The position numbers and the translations under genes were made by a program. Shown one piece after another: positions 1 through 8,110 of a stretch of 64,000 nucleotides of DNA; the stretch's first letter is position 1; every line of letters starts with the position of its first letter. The stretch is from Psychrobacter sp. Pi2-52 (lineage in GTDB: Bacteria; Pseudomonadota; Gammaproteobacteria; Pseudomonadales; Moraxellaceae), in assembly GCF_904846705.1 (NCBI RefSeq), contig NZ_CAJHBS010000002.1:62001-126000 (forward strand). The letters are read 5' to 3'. Below the pieces are notes generated by a model. It worked only from the letters and a program-made list of their open reading frames with translations. It was not told where the DNA came from and did no database searches.

Positions 1-2075
1 ATTCGAAAAAATCACATATCTTAGCGCTTGCTATCGCTAGTGGCTCATTGCTGACAGGTTTGTCAACGACATCGACGGTACAAGCGGCAGGGTTAGGCGA
101 CCTTTTTGGTAGTAGTGAAAGCTCATCGAAGTCAAAGTTCTTGCCAGTAGATCAAGCGTTTCAGGTAAGTACAGATAGTACCCCCGTCAAAGCAGGTACG
201 CGGTTATCTATTAATTTCGATATCACTCCTGAACATTACGTCTATAAAAAGCAAATCAAGCTTACGCTACCCGCTGGCGTGACGGCTGCACCTTTTACCT
301 TTAGCCAGACACCATATTCGATAGATGATTCAACATTTGGCAAGGTACTGGTATTTGACCAAGCGAATATGGTCGCTACCACCACACTGACGAACAATAG
401 TGGCAAGAATATAGAAGACGCCGCTATCGTCGTCGGCTGGCAAGGCTGTGCAAAAGCAGGACTGTGCTATCCACCTGAAAAGATTAATACGACTGTCGAT
501 ATTGCAGCTGCATCGACGCAGGTATCAGCAGAGAGTGGTGTGAGCTCGACCGATTCAGAGAATAGTGCGACGGCGACGTCAGAAGATATTGATTCAGTAG
601 AACTTGATAATGCTTTGCCTGATGAGGCGCAAGCACTGACAGACGATGGGGCTATTGATTATGACCTCATTGATGACAGCGCTGTAGAGTATGATTCTTT
701 AGATAGTAGTGCAGCGACGAATACAATTTCTGCAGCAAATAGCAGCGTAACAGGCGAGACGGCCAATAGCGAAAATACCTTGAGCAACAGTTTCGTCGAT
801 GGCGATCCTTTTGGCTTAGCCTCTCATCCATGGCTTGCCTTGCTATTGTTGTTTTTGGCAGGTTTGGGCTTGGCACTGACCCCATGTGTATTGCCCATGC
901 TACCTATTGTGGCCAATATCGTGGCTCGTGAGCAAAACCCAACGGTCAGACGCGGTGTCATCTTGACCACCAGTTACGCGATTGGGGTAGCGACTGCTTA
1001 TGGTATTTTGGGCGCTGTCATTGCAGTATTCGGTGAGTCTTTAGGTATTATTGGTTGGCTGCAGAATCCAATTATTCTCATTAGCTTTGCTATTGTTTTT
1101 ATACTTCTCGCACTATATATGTTGGGTCTTTTCAGTGTGCGATTACCACAAGCGATCAGTCGAAAGATGCAAGGCTTAAGCAAAGCAGGTGACAGTAAGC
1201 TTGGTAGTACAGGCGGCAGTTTAATCGCTGGGTTTTTATCAGCGCTAGTCGTGTCACCTTGTGTTTCTGCGCCATTATTTGGGGCATTATTGGCGGTCTC
1301 TACCATTGGTAGTCCGTTGCTCGGCTTTGCCGCTTTATTTATGCTAGGTTTTGGTTTATCAGCGCCGCTTATCCTAATCGGTGCTACTCAAGGCAAGATT
1401 ATGCCAAAGGCAGGCGAGTGGATGAATTGGGTTAAGCAAGGCTTTGCTTTACTACTGTTTGCCGTGGCACTGCTATTGATTGAGCGCGTCTTTATATCGC
1501 CAGTCATGCTGATGGTATGGGCATTGTGGTTTATGGTCGTGGCAACATGGGCATGGAGTTGGTTAGGTAAAGGTCGTATGCTGACCCAAGCACTAAGCCT
1601 TATCGCTGGTATTTGGGCGGCTTGCCTAATAGTTGGCGCTGCATTGGGCAATGACGATAGCTTACATCCACTAGCGTCATTGGGTGCAGCACCGATGATG
1701 GTGCAGTCAACGTCTGGTCAACCAGCGAATAGTGATAGCACCACTGATAAGACGATCACGACGCTTGCCGAGCTAGATGCCATTGTCGCAGCCAATCCGA
1801 ATGTCATTGTTGATCTGACAGCAGAGTGGTGTATTGAGTGCCGCATTATGGACAAGAACCTGTTTCATAATCGTCCAGCACAGATGCAAGATTGGCAACT
1901 AGTAAAGCTCGATATTACTGAAACGACGGCAGACTCAAAAGCCGTGTTGTCTCGTTACCAACTCTTTGGTCCACCAGCGCTACTGTATTATATTGATGGT
2001 CAGCTAGTAAATCAGCAAGTTGGTGAGATTGGCCGCTCAGAGTTTGAGCAAACGTTATCGGCGTTGAACAACTAA
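1..2075 (+). CDS. dsbD: Thiol:disulfide interchange protein DsbD (5' end outside window)
   Basis: Inner-membrane protein that passes electrons from cytoplasmic thioredoxin to periplasmic DsbC and related reductases. The frame is open to the left edge (first full codon at position 3), and the residues before the TTG at 48 (SKKSHILALAIAS...) form a basic, hydrophobic signal peptide ending near VQA-AG. The true start therefore lies just outside the window. The three DsbD parts are in order: an N-terminal domain with GCAKAGLCYPPE (two redox Cys), a membrane domain of about eight helices with LTPCVLPMLP and VSPCVSAP carrying the paired intramembrane Cys, and a C-terminal thioredoxin-like domain with WCIEC. 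A long acidic Ser/Asp-rich linker of roughly 90 residues (around residues 165-255 counted from position 48) separates the first two parts and is longer than in E. coli. A hairpin terminator follows. Confidence 0.95.
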   Translation, partial: SKKSHILALAIASGSLLTGLSTTSTVQAAGLGDLFGSSESSSKSKFLPVDQAFQVSTDSTPVKAGTRLSINFDITPEHYVYKKQIKLTLPAGVTAAPFTFSQTPYSIDDSTFGKVLVFDQANMVATTTLTNNSGKNIEDAAIVVGWQGCAKAGLCYPPEKINTTVDIAAASTQVSAESGVSSTDSENSATATSEDIDSVELDNALPDEAQALTDDGAIDYDLIDDSAVEYDSLDSSAATNTISAANSSVTGETANSENTLSNSFVDGDPFGLASHPWLALLLLFLAGLGLALTPCVLPMLPIVANIVAREQNPTVRRGVILTTSYAIGVATAYGILGAVIAVFGESLGIIGWLQNPIILISFAIVFILLALYMLGLFSVRLPQAISRKMQGLSKAGDSKLGSTGGSLIAGFLSALVVSPCVSAPLFGALLAVSTIGSPLLGFAALFMLGFGLSAPLILIGATQGKIMPKAGEWMNWVKQGFALLLFAVALLLIERVFISPVMLMVWALWFMVVATWAWSWLGKGRMLTQALSLIAGIWAACLIVGAALGNDDSLHPLASLGAAPMMVQSTSGQPANSDSTTDKTITTLAELDAIVAANPNVIVDLTAEWCIECRIMDKNLFHNRPAQMQDWQLVKLDITETTADSKAVLSRYQLFGPPALLYYIDGQLVNQQVGEIGRSEFEQTLSALNN

Positions 2076-2140
2076 CATTCAACAATGAACACTTAAGAAA
2101 ACAGTGTTATATTTCTAGAATTCTTAAGAATGCTAACAAG

Positions 2141-2174
2141 GCCAGTATACTAAGAAAAGTATGCTGGCTTTTTT
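2141..2174 (+). terminator. Rho-independent terminator of dsbD
   Basis: An 11-bp stem GCCAGTATACT / AGTATGCTGGC with one G-T wobble is followed by six T, 66 bp after the dsbD stop. Confidence 0.85.
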
Positions 2175-2460
2175 AATGTCATTAAATTCATGCTATAGAA
2201 TATTTATTAAGTATTTGTTATATAAGAGATTATATTGATAGGTGCTTATTTTAACTATCGATAAAGCTAGTATCGTGCTTATATTTTCATTACAATAAGG
2301 AAACAATGCAGCAGGGGCACTAATTGTCATTTTTTCCGCTCCTAACATCTGCGATTAGCTGATAGTCTCAGTCAACTCTATTTTAGCGACAACGCTAATG
2401 GCCATATTAATTACCTCATATACTCTGCTAGCGCTAATGCTAGTTAGATAAAGGACACTT
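2175..2460. other. Intergenic region dsbD-pldA
   Basis: This AT-rich spacer presumably holds the pldA promoter. I see no gene. Short dyads (TAGCG-ACAA-CGCTA near 2384-2397 and GCTAGC/GCTAGT near 2430) are present, and AAGGA sits just before the pldA start. No convincing -35/-10 pair was found. Confidence 0.4.
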
Positions 2461-3909
2461 ATGTTTGCCCATACCATTACTCAGCGTCACCAACAGCCGT
2501 CTTACCAGAATGCACCTATGCCTCTTCGTATTGCAGTTGCGCTTGCGTTGAGTTGTACCGCGATACAAGTACAAGCTGCTGATGATTCTCAGACTTATAA
2601 CGAACTGCCAACACCCGAAGCTGCATTCGAATATGAGGGTCTTGACCTATCACAGAGTCTCGATAACAGTGCGATATCTTCTGATATGAGTACACAAAAT
2701 GGCAAAATAATTAGCAAAGAATTTATTGCCCAGCAAGCCAAGCTGTTTTCTGAATGTACTCAAGTCCAGTCTAGTGCTGCTCGCCTCGCTTGTTTTGATA
2801 AAGTAGCTGAACAAGGTAAGACACCAAGCTATACCTCAACCAAACAACCAATTGATTTGGCAAAGACCTTTCAAAGTACGGTCTCAGGTAATCCAAAAGT
2901 GATATTGGCTGAGTCTCAAACGGCGATGAGTGGTACGACAGTTGAAGATGCAGATACCATTTTAATGACCAGTCAGCAAACAGCAGCTAGCAAATTGAAG
3001 GCAAATGGCAACATAGAAGTAGATGCTGAAACGAATAGTGAGGCACAGATTTTAGAAAATGTCGGTGTCACTCAAACAGACATCGAAAAATTCTCGCCAC
3101 TCAGTCTATCTTATGACCTAGATAAAAACAGTGAGCGTGGTACTTGGACGGTTAGACCATATCGACCGACGTATCTGTTGCCATTATTTTATACTTTCGA
3201 TCCCAATTTAAATCCAAGTACACCATCACAAGAAACAGATCCTTTTGACTCTAATGATATACGCGAAACTGAGCTAAAATTCCAATTATCTCTAAAAACA
3301 AAAGTCGCAGAAGATTTGTTTGATACCAGTGCTGATCTATGGTTTGGTTATACTCAAGAATCACATTGGCAAGTTTATAACGAAGACAACTCACGTCCAT
3401 TCCGTGCTACTGATTATCAACCTGAAATATTCTTAACCCAACCTGTGACAGCAGATCTGCCTTTTGGTGGACGTCTGCGTATGTTGGGCGCAGGTGCTGT
3501 GCATCACTCGAATGGACAAGATGATCCATTATCACGTTCATGGAATCGTGCTTACCTCATGGCGGGCGCAGAGTGGGGCAGACTCTCAGTCATACCGCGC
3601 CTATGGGCTCGAGTAAATAACGAAAGTAGTAGCGATGACGATAATCCAGATATCGAAGACTACATGGGCTACGGTGATATCAAATTCTTGTATGATTTGC
3701 CGGCTGATCAGAGCATTAGCGGTACCTTGCGCTACAATCCAGGTACCAATAAAGGTGCTGCGCAAATCGACTATATCTATCCTATCTCAGAGAACGTTAA
3801 TGGTATGGTTCAGCTATTCCAAGGCTATGGTGAGTCGATCATTGATTATAATCATGAAAATACCTCTATCGGGTTTGGTATCGTACTGAACGATTGGAAA
3901 GGACTCTAA
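2461..3909 (+). CDS. pldA: Outer-membrane phospholipase A (OMPLA)
   Basis: Calcium-dependent outer-membrane phospholipase/lysophospholipase of the PldA family, a 12-strand beta barrel active as a dimer. The catalytic signature HHSNGQDDPLSRSWNR (about residues 346-361) carries the His and Ser of the family's HxSNG motif, and GYGDIKFLYDLP and the C-terminal GFGIVLNDWKGL fit the last strands. The start at 2461 has AAGGA about 6 bases upstream. The signal peptide then has a long n-region and ends near VQA-AD (about residue 39); the internal ATG at 2518 would give a more usual signal peptide. At 482 aa it is longer than the roughly 290-aa E. coli enzyme because of about 190 extra N-terminal residues that include CTQVQSSAARLACFDK, a Cys-containing motif seen in PldA of Neisseria and relatives. 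Confidence 0.92.
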   Translation: MFAHTITQRHQQPSYQNAPMPLRIAVALALSCTAIQVQAADDSQTYNELPTPEAAFEYEGLDLSQSLDNSAISSDMSTQNGKIISKEFIAQQAKLFSECTQVQSSAARLACFDKVAEQGKTPSYTSTKQPIDLAKTFQSTVSGNPKVILAESQTAMSGTTVEDADTILMTSQQTAASKLKANGNIEVDAETNSEAQILENVGVTQTDIEKFSPLSLSYDLDKNSERGTWTVRPYRPTYLLPLFYTFDPNLNPSTPSQETDPFDSNDIRETELKFQLSLKTKVAEDLFDTSADLWFGYTQESHWQVYNEDNSRPFRATDYQPEIFLTQPVTADLPFGGRLRMLGAGAVHHSNGQDDPLSRSWNRAYLMAGAEWGRLSVIPRLWARVNNESSSDDDNPDIEDYMGYGDIKFLYDLPADQSISGTLRYNPGTNKGAAQIDYIYPISENVNGMVQLFQGYGESIIDYNHENTSIGFGIVLNDWKGL

Positions 3910-3984
3910 TTTAGCAAGGACATCAATTTGAGAAAGGTTCTGACATAGATGAAATTTATTATAAGTTATGACGAATAATAGTTT

Positions 3985-4821
3985 ATGCGCCGTTTAGCGC
4001 CTTATCAAACTGGACTGTGGTTGGCAGAGTATATGGATATGCGCTGCCAACTATGCCGTATTTATCGTAGTACACCACAATCTCAACTACTGCACCATCA
4101 AGCCCCATCTAGTCTACATGATGTATCGGATGCATCTTCTACACGGACAGCCTTAAAGAAACACTCTTTTCTTACTGATATCATTCATCAAGCAAACAGC
4201 TATTTGAGCAGTGGTTTACTTTGTGCTCACTGTCACAACGATATCACTTGGTTACCAAGACCTTTTGAAGTGGATATCGCTCCTAGTATATCTCTATCTA
4301 TCCAAGCCTCTACTTACTACGAGTATCCAATACGTCAAGCTATCCGAGCATTTAAGCATCAAGAGGATATGACGAAATTGCCATTACTGTTACATGCCAT
4401 ACGTCAATTACCGCGTCCACACGGTTGTCATCGCAATAACAGCGTGATTGTTGCTATGCCAACGACAAGTCAACGATTGGTCAAACGTGGGTTCGATCCT
4501 GTCAGTATTCTATCTGCTCAATTGTCTAAACATTGGCAAATTCCTTTATGGCAAAGCGTTAAGCGTATTGACGATACAGTTAGTCAGCAAGGACTGACTC
4601 GTGCTGAACGTCTTAGCAACTTAGATAACGCTTTTGCTCTAATCGAAAGCCCTCCTACAAAACGCTTACTACTATTTGATGACGTATCTACCACAGGTGC
4701 AAGCTTACAAGCACTAGCGCGAGCGTTCATTCCACCTGCAACAGTAAAATCAGCAAAGGATAGCAGCCATAATAGTTATCAAATTTCTGCTTACGTGTTA
4801 GCCCATGGCAGCAAATCCTAA
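3985..4821 (+). CDS. comF: ComF family phosphoribosyltransferase-like protein
   Basis: ComF-type protein linked in other bacteria to uptake of transforming DNA; the biochemical activity is not settled. Two CxxC pairs (CQLC near residue 13 and CAHC near residue 86) make the predicted N-terminal zinc-binding part. The C-terminal PRTase fold is shown by AMPTTSQRLVKRGFDPVSIL, the usual ComF RGF motif, and by LLLFDDVSTTGASLQ, the PRPP-binding loop. At 278 aa it is somewhat longer than the usual 230-250 aa. There is no clear ribosome-binding site before ATG 3985. It lies 75 bp after pldA and just before the pilus operon; T4P and ComF can both serve natural transformation, but a functional link is inference. 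Confidence 0.85.
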   Translation: MRRLAPYQTGLWLAEYMDMRCQLCRIYRSTPQSQLLHHQAPSSLHDVSDASSTRTALKKHSFLTDIIHQANSYLSSGLLCAHCHNDITWLPRPFEVDIAPSISLSIQASTYYEYPIRQAIRAFKHQEDMTKLPLLLHAIRQLPRPHGCHRNNSVIVAMPTTSQRLVKRGFDPVSILSAQLSKHWQIPLWQSVKRIDDTVSQQGLTRAERLSNLDNAFALIESPPTKRLLLFDDVSTTGASLQALARAFIPPATVKSAKDSSHNSYQISAYVLAHGSKS

Positions 4822-5145
4822 ACCTAGTATATTTTTGTCAGTAATATCTAATTATTGCTAATATATTTCCTTAACGCTATATTGTTATAGATATGTATAT
4901 TAATTTTTTGCTATGAGCTAAATGTCTAAGCAGTCTTTTAGTGAACTAATACATTAGTCAAGGATACTGGAAAGCGCCTATAGTCATTTCTAGATAATGT
5001 TTATTAGCATCGTGGAATGAAAATTGCATGTTATTAAATAAATATATGTAGAAAATCATGGTAGTAAGGTAACAATATAAGATACTCATAATCAATATGA
5101 CGTAAGTAAAAGACAGATAATTGCAGTTTTAAATAGGAACACGAT
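4822..5145. other. Intergenic region upstream of the minor-pilin operon
   Basis: This AT-rich region holds the sigma-54 promoter annotated separately at 5013-5028. A TTGTCAGT at about 4835-4842 is shared with the region before the 13351 pilin and could be an activator site (speculative). No gene was seen. Confidence 0.5.
5013..5028 (+). promoter_or_regulatory. Sigma-54 (-24/-12) promoter of the minor-pilin operon
   Basis: TGGAATGAAAATTGCA matches the RpoN consensus TGGCAYR-N4-TTGCA at most positions. The invariant GG (5014-5015) and GC (5026-5027) have the obligatory 10-base spacing. It lies about 118 bp upstream of the first pilus gene start. A second, independent -24/-12 element precedes the 13351 pilin, which strengthens both calls. 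Confidence 0.75.
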
Positions 5146-5646
5146 GTGAATGCATCTTTGAACACTCCACTACCTAAGCTAAAGAACGTAAGCTCAGGTT
5201 TTACCTTAATTGAATTAATGGTAACGATTGCTGTTCTTGCCATTATTGCAGGTATTGCAGCGCCGAATATCAATAATCAATTGGCGCAGAATCAGATAAA
5301 ATCGACATCTACTTTAATTCAAACTTCTATTTCGAGAGCGAAAGCTGAAAGTGCTATTTCGAGAAGTAGTGTGACTTGGACCTATAGACAAACTGATAAA
5401 CAAATTACATTATCAATTCGAAATGTCTCTATCGCAAATTATCAACTTAATGATAATAGTTTATTAAGTTTTGCACCTACTACAGGTACTGCTTTAGTAA
5501 TCAATAAAGAGGGTCTGATAAATAATACTGCAGGTACAGCAGCTGATATTGCGATTGATGTAAGTGATTCTAGAGCAAGTACGAATACGCACAGGATTCG
5601 GGTAAATAATAAAAGAGCATTCGAATGTTCGGGGACTAATTGCTAA
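5146..5646 (+). CDS. fimT: GspH/FimT-type minor pseudopilin
   Basis: T4P minor pilin of the GspH/FimT/FimU class, part of the tip complex that primes pilus assembly in the inner membrane. The prepilin leader ends [19 protein letters not shown]: PilD-type cleavage after Gly, Phe+1, Glu+5, then a hydrophobic helix of about 20 residues. The remainder is Ser/Thr-rich with a C-terminal Cys pair (FECSGTNC), a likely disulfide. The start is GTG, supported by AGGA 7 bases upstream; the ATG two bases earlier runs directly into a stop. It is the first gene of a run in which stops and starts overlap (TAATG junctions). Whether it is the FimT or the FimU ortholog cannot be decided by eye. Confidence 0.85.
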   Translation: MNASLNTPLPKLKNVSSGFTLIELMVTIAVLAIIAGIAAPNINNQLAQNQIKSTSTLIQTSISRAKAESAISRSSVTWTYRQTDKQITLSIRNVSIANYQLNDNSLLSFAPTTGTALVINKEGLINNTAGTAADIAIDVSDSRASTNTHRIRVNNKRAFECSGTNC

Positions 5647-6215
5647 TGAATATTAAGCAACAGGGTTTTGGGTTGATTGAAGTAATGGTGTCGTTACTTA
5701 TTCTAGCGATCGCTGTACTAGGCTTCGCCGCTATGCAAGGTCAGGCAATAAAAGCTACCGACGAATCACTTGAGCGTACTCAATCTTTGGTAATGATGCG
5801 AAATATGGGTGAAAAAATCAGGCTCAATCCAACAGCTATTACAGCTTATGAGACTGCAATTAACACACCAGTAGCTAATGCGCCCAGTAAGAGCTGCGGC
5901 CTCTATGGTACGGATACTAGTGTATGTACACCAGCTCAATTAGCCGCCGCCGAAGCCTATTTATATACTCAAGATATGGGTAATTATGGCTTTACAGTTA
6001 ACTTACGTCCTTGCCCTAGTACTGGTGAGGAGAATGTAACTAATATTATGTATTCATGGTGCTTGATCAGTGCATGGGGGGAAACCACACCAACTATTGG
6101 TACAGATGACGATGTCGATTGTTTAACCTCACAAGCAACTAATGATGATAACTCGATTACTAAGGGTGGTATATATCATCCAGGTGCAACTTGCATGTTT
6201 ATGGAGGTAACTTAA
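5646..6215 (+). CDS. pilV: Type IV pilus minor pilin PilV
   Basis: Minor pilin of the PilV family, a component of the tip complex with PilW, PilX, FimU/FimT and PilY1. The leader QQG|FGLIEVMVSLLILAIAVLGF has a PilD site with Glu+5 and a long hydrophobic helix; GLIEVM rather than TLIELM is typical of PilV/GspI. ATG 5646 overlaps the preceding stop by one base (TAATG), which favours it over the TTG at 5640. Several Cys (SCGLYG, VCTPAQ, RPCPS, SWCLI, DCLT, TCMFMEV) suggest disulfides. GGAGG near its 3' end serves the next gene. Confidence 0.88.
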   Translation: MNIKQQGFGLIEVMVSLLILAIAVLGFAAMQGQAIKATDESLERTQSLVMMRNMGEKIRLNPTAITAYETAINTPVANAPSKSCGLYGTDTSVCTPAQLAAAEAYLYTQDMGNYGFTVNLRPCPSTGEENVTNIMYSWCLISAWGETTPTIGTDDDVDCLTSQATNDDNSITKGGIYHPGATCMFMEVT

Positions 6216-7252
6216 TGAATCGTAAAAGTTATCCTATATACCTAAGAACGTATCAAACTGGCTTTACTTTGGTAGAGTTGATGGTGGCTTTGATATTAGG
6301 GCTTTTGATTTCAGCAGCTGCGTTACAGATATTTTATACCAGCAGCGTGAATAACAATCGACAAAAAGCGGGATCGCAGCTTCAAGACAATGCAGTGTTT
6401 GGTATAGATGGTTTTAGTAAACATCTTCGTAGAGCAAATTACGGAGCAAATTCAAACGCTACTAGTGGGTTCTATCTTAATCACCTAACACCTCAGGGTG
6501 GAGTTGTATTAACAAGGCCAACGGGTACATTACCTAGTAGTGGCTCAACGAGCCCATGGTCTAAGTCCAATCTCAACGGACTGAAAAATGGTTCTACGGC
6601 TTTGCCTACCGATATACTCTCTGCTAATGGTTCAGCAAATAGTGCTAGTAACATTAAAGGAATCACTAATAGTGATCAGCTGACAATTCAATATCAAGCC
6701 TATCAAGATGGTATGTTTGCATGTGATGGAGAGGCTATTAATAGAGATGATTATGTCGTAGAGCGTTACTTTGTTCGCAATGATACGACAGTGAGACCAA
6801 ACCGGAATGGATTGGCATGTGCTTCACTTATCTATACCTATAGCGAAGCTGATGCTAATGGTACTGGAATAGATATAACAGCGCCTAAGTTAGCTAAGTT
6901 GAGAGGGAGTGGTATGATCATACTTCCTAATGTTGATTATTTTAGAGTGTTATTGGGAACGACTGCTCAAGATAATTTTGCTACCGACCCTTCAAATTTA
7001 ACATTTAGTTATCGACCTATTCCTACAGATCCTACTACCTTAGCAGGACAACGTATTGTAAGTGTACAAGTTGGCTTGCTCATGCATTCAGATACTCCAA
7101 CAGTATCCCGCCAGGAAAATAGTACTTTGCGCTTTAATATATTAGATAAACGTGATCAGCAGCTCAGTACAGCAACAGCTAACAGTGGTAAATACTTAAG
7201 AAATGTATATGAAACGACCACACTCATTCGCAATGCACGAGGTAAGCCATGA
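6215..7252 (+). CDS. pilW: Type IV pilus minor pilin PilW
   Basis: Minor pilin of the PilW/GspJ type. The prepilin segment TG|FTLVELMVALILGLLISAA contains the PilD site and Glu+5. It is followed by the PilW-like stretch QDNAVFGIDGFSKHLRRANYG and a large beta-rich globular domain. I place the start at ATG 6215, which shares one base with the pilV stop and has GGAGG about 8 bases upstream; the ATG at 6191 lies inside pilV. The stop overlaps the pilX start by 4 bases (ATGA), so translation is probably coupled. At 345 aa it has the usual size. Confidence 0.9.
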   Translation: MNRKSYPIYLRTYQTGFTLVELMVALILGLLISAAALQIFYTSSVNNNRQKAGSQLQDNAVFGIDGFSKHLRRANYGANSNATSGFYLNHLTPQGGVVLTRPTGTLPSSGSTSPWSKSNLNGLKNGSTALPTDILSANGSANSASNIKGITNSDQLTIQYQAYQDGMFACDGEAINRDDYVVERYFVRNDTTVRPNRNGLACASLIYTYSEADANGTGIDITAPKLAKLRGSGMIILPNVDYFRVLLGTTAQDNFATDPSNLTFSYRPIPTDPTTLAGQRIVSVQVGLLMHSDTPTVSRQENSTLRFNILDKRDQQLSTATANSGKYLRNVYETTTLIRNARGKP

Positions 7253-8088
7253 TATCTATATCTAAAGGTAGTTCTATAAAGGGTGTAGAATCAGGTGCAG
7301 TGCTTATAGTTGTTCTATTAGTTCTTATACTGATTACATTGGTGGGTACCATAGCTATCCAGAGAAGTAGCACTGATCTAAAACTTGCAACTGCTTCACA
7401 AGTTGGAAAGTTAACTTTTCAGTCTACCGATGCTGCGTTTACTAAACTTGAAAAAGAAGACCGTTCTTTAGGGAAGGGTAATAGTATTGATAATGTTAGA
7501 GGTTACGTTACGCGACCTGGTAAGCAATATATTGGGCGTGAAATTATATTCTGTGTGAGACCAAAGACAAGCAGGTTTTTTAATCAAAATAAATTAACAG
7601 AAAAGACATCCGACGGTACGGGGTATATCTCTGGTAAAAAAGATGGATTTTGTGACGTTGGTAATTCTGAAGACTATGTTGGTGAAAGCCGTACCGTTAC
7701 GCAAATGACTTTTGCTAAAAGTGAAGCCAATGAAGCATTACCTTATAGTCTGGAGGGGGATAAGACCTATACAGATGATCAGGTATCACAAACTGGACAA
7801 ACACCCTTTGAGTGTGCCAATTTTGAAGTATACGCAACATCACTGGTTCCAGCTTTTTCAGACGCTGCCACTTCAAAAATCAATGCCTGCTTAAAAACTG
7901 TAAATACAGATACTCTAAAAGATAAGTGTGAAGATAAAGTGAAGTCTGAAAACTCTGACTATGCCACGCGTCCCGAATTGTTTGTAGCATGTAGTATTGA
8001 TGCCTGTCTGGAGAATCTTGGTGTGCCATTCAATACTCAAATGCAAGCCTATAAATCTAAACCTATTGGCGTACGCTGCTTAAGCTGA
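7249..8088 (+). CDS. pilX: Type IV pilus assembly protein PilX
   Basis: PilX-type minor pilin of the tip complex. It has a short hydrophilic N-terminus, then SGAVLIVVLLVLILITLVGT, a hydrophobic helix that in the PilX family often lacks the classical FTLIE motif and begins with GxxLI/VV. The motif SSTDLKLATASQ resembles the RS..E..MA.. region of PilX. It overlaps pilW by 4 bases and is followed after 22 bases by pilY1. The C-terminal third is Cys-rich (FECANFE, NACLK, DKCED, VACSIDACL, VRCLS), consistent with a disulfide-stabilised periplasmic domain. Confidence 0.82.
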   Translation: MISISKGSSIKGVESGAVLIVVLLVLILITLVGTIAIQRSSTDLKLATASQVGKLTFQSTDAAFTKLEKEDRSLGKGNSIDNVRGYVTRPGKQYIGREIIFCVRPKTSRFFNQNKLTEKTSDGTGYISGKKDGFCDVGNSEDYVGESRTVTQMTFAKSEANEALPYSLEGDKTYTDDQVSQTGQTPFECANFEVYATSLVPAFSDAATSKINACLKTVNTDTLKDKCEDKVKSENSDYATRPELFVACSIDACLENLGVPFNTQMQAYKSKPIGVRCLS

Positions 8089-8110
8089 TTCCTTAGAAAA
8101 GGTAAATACT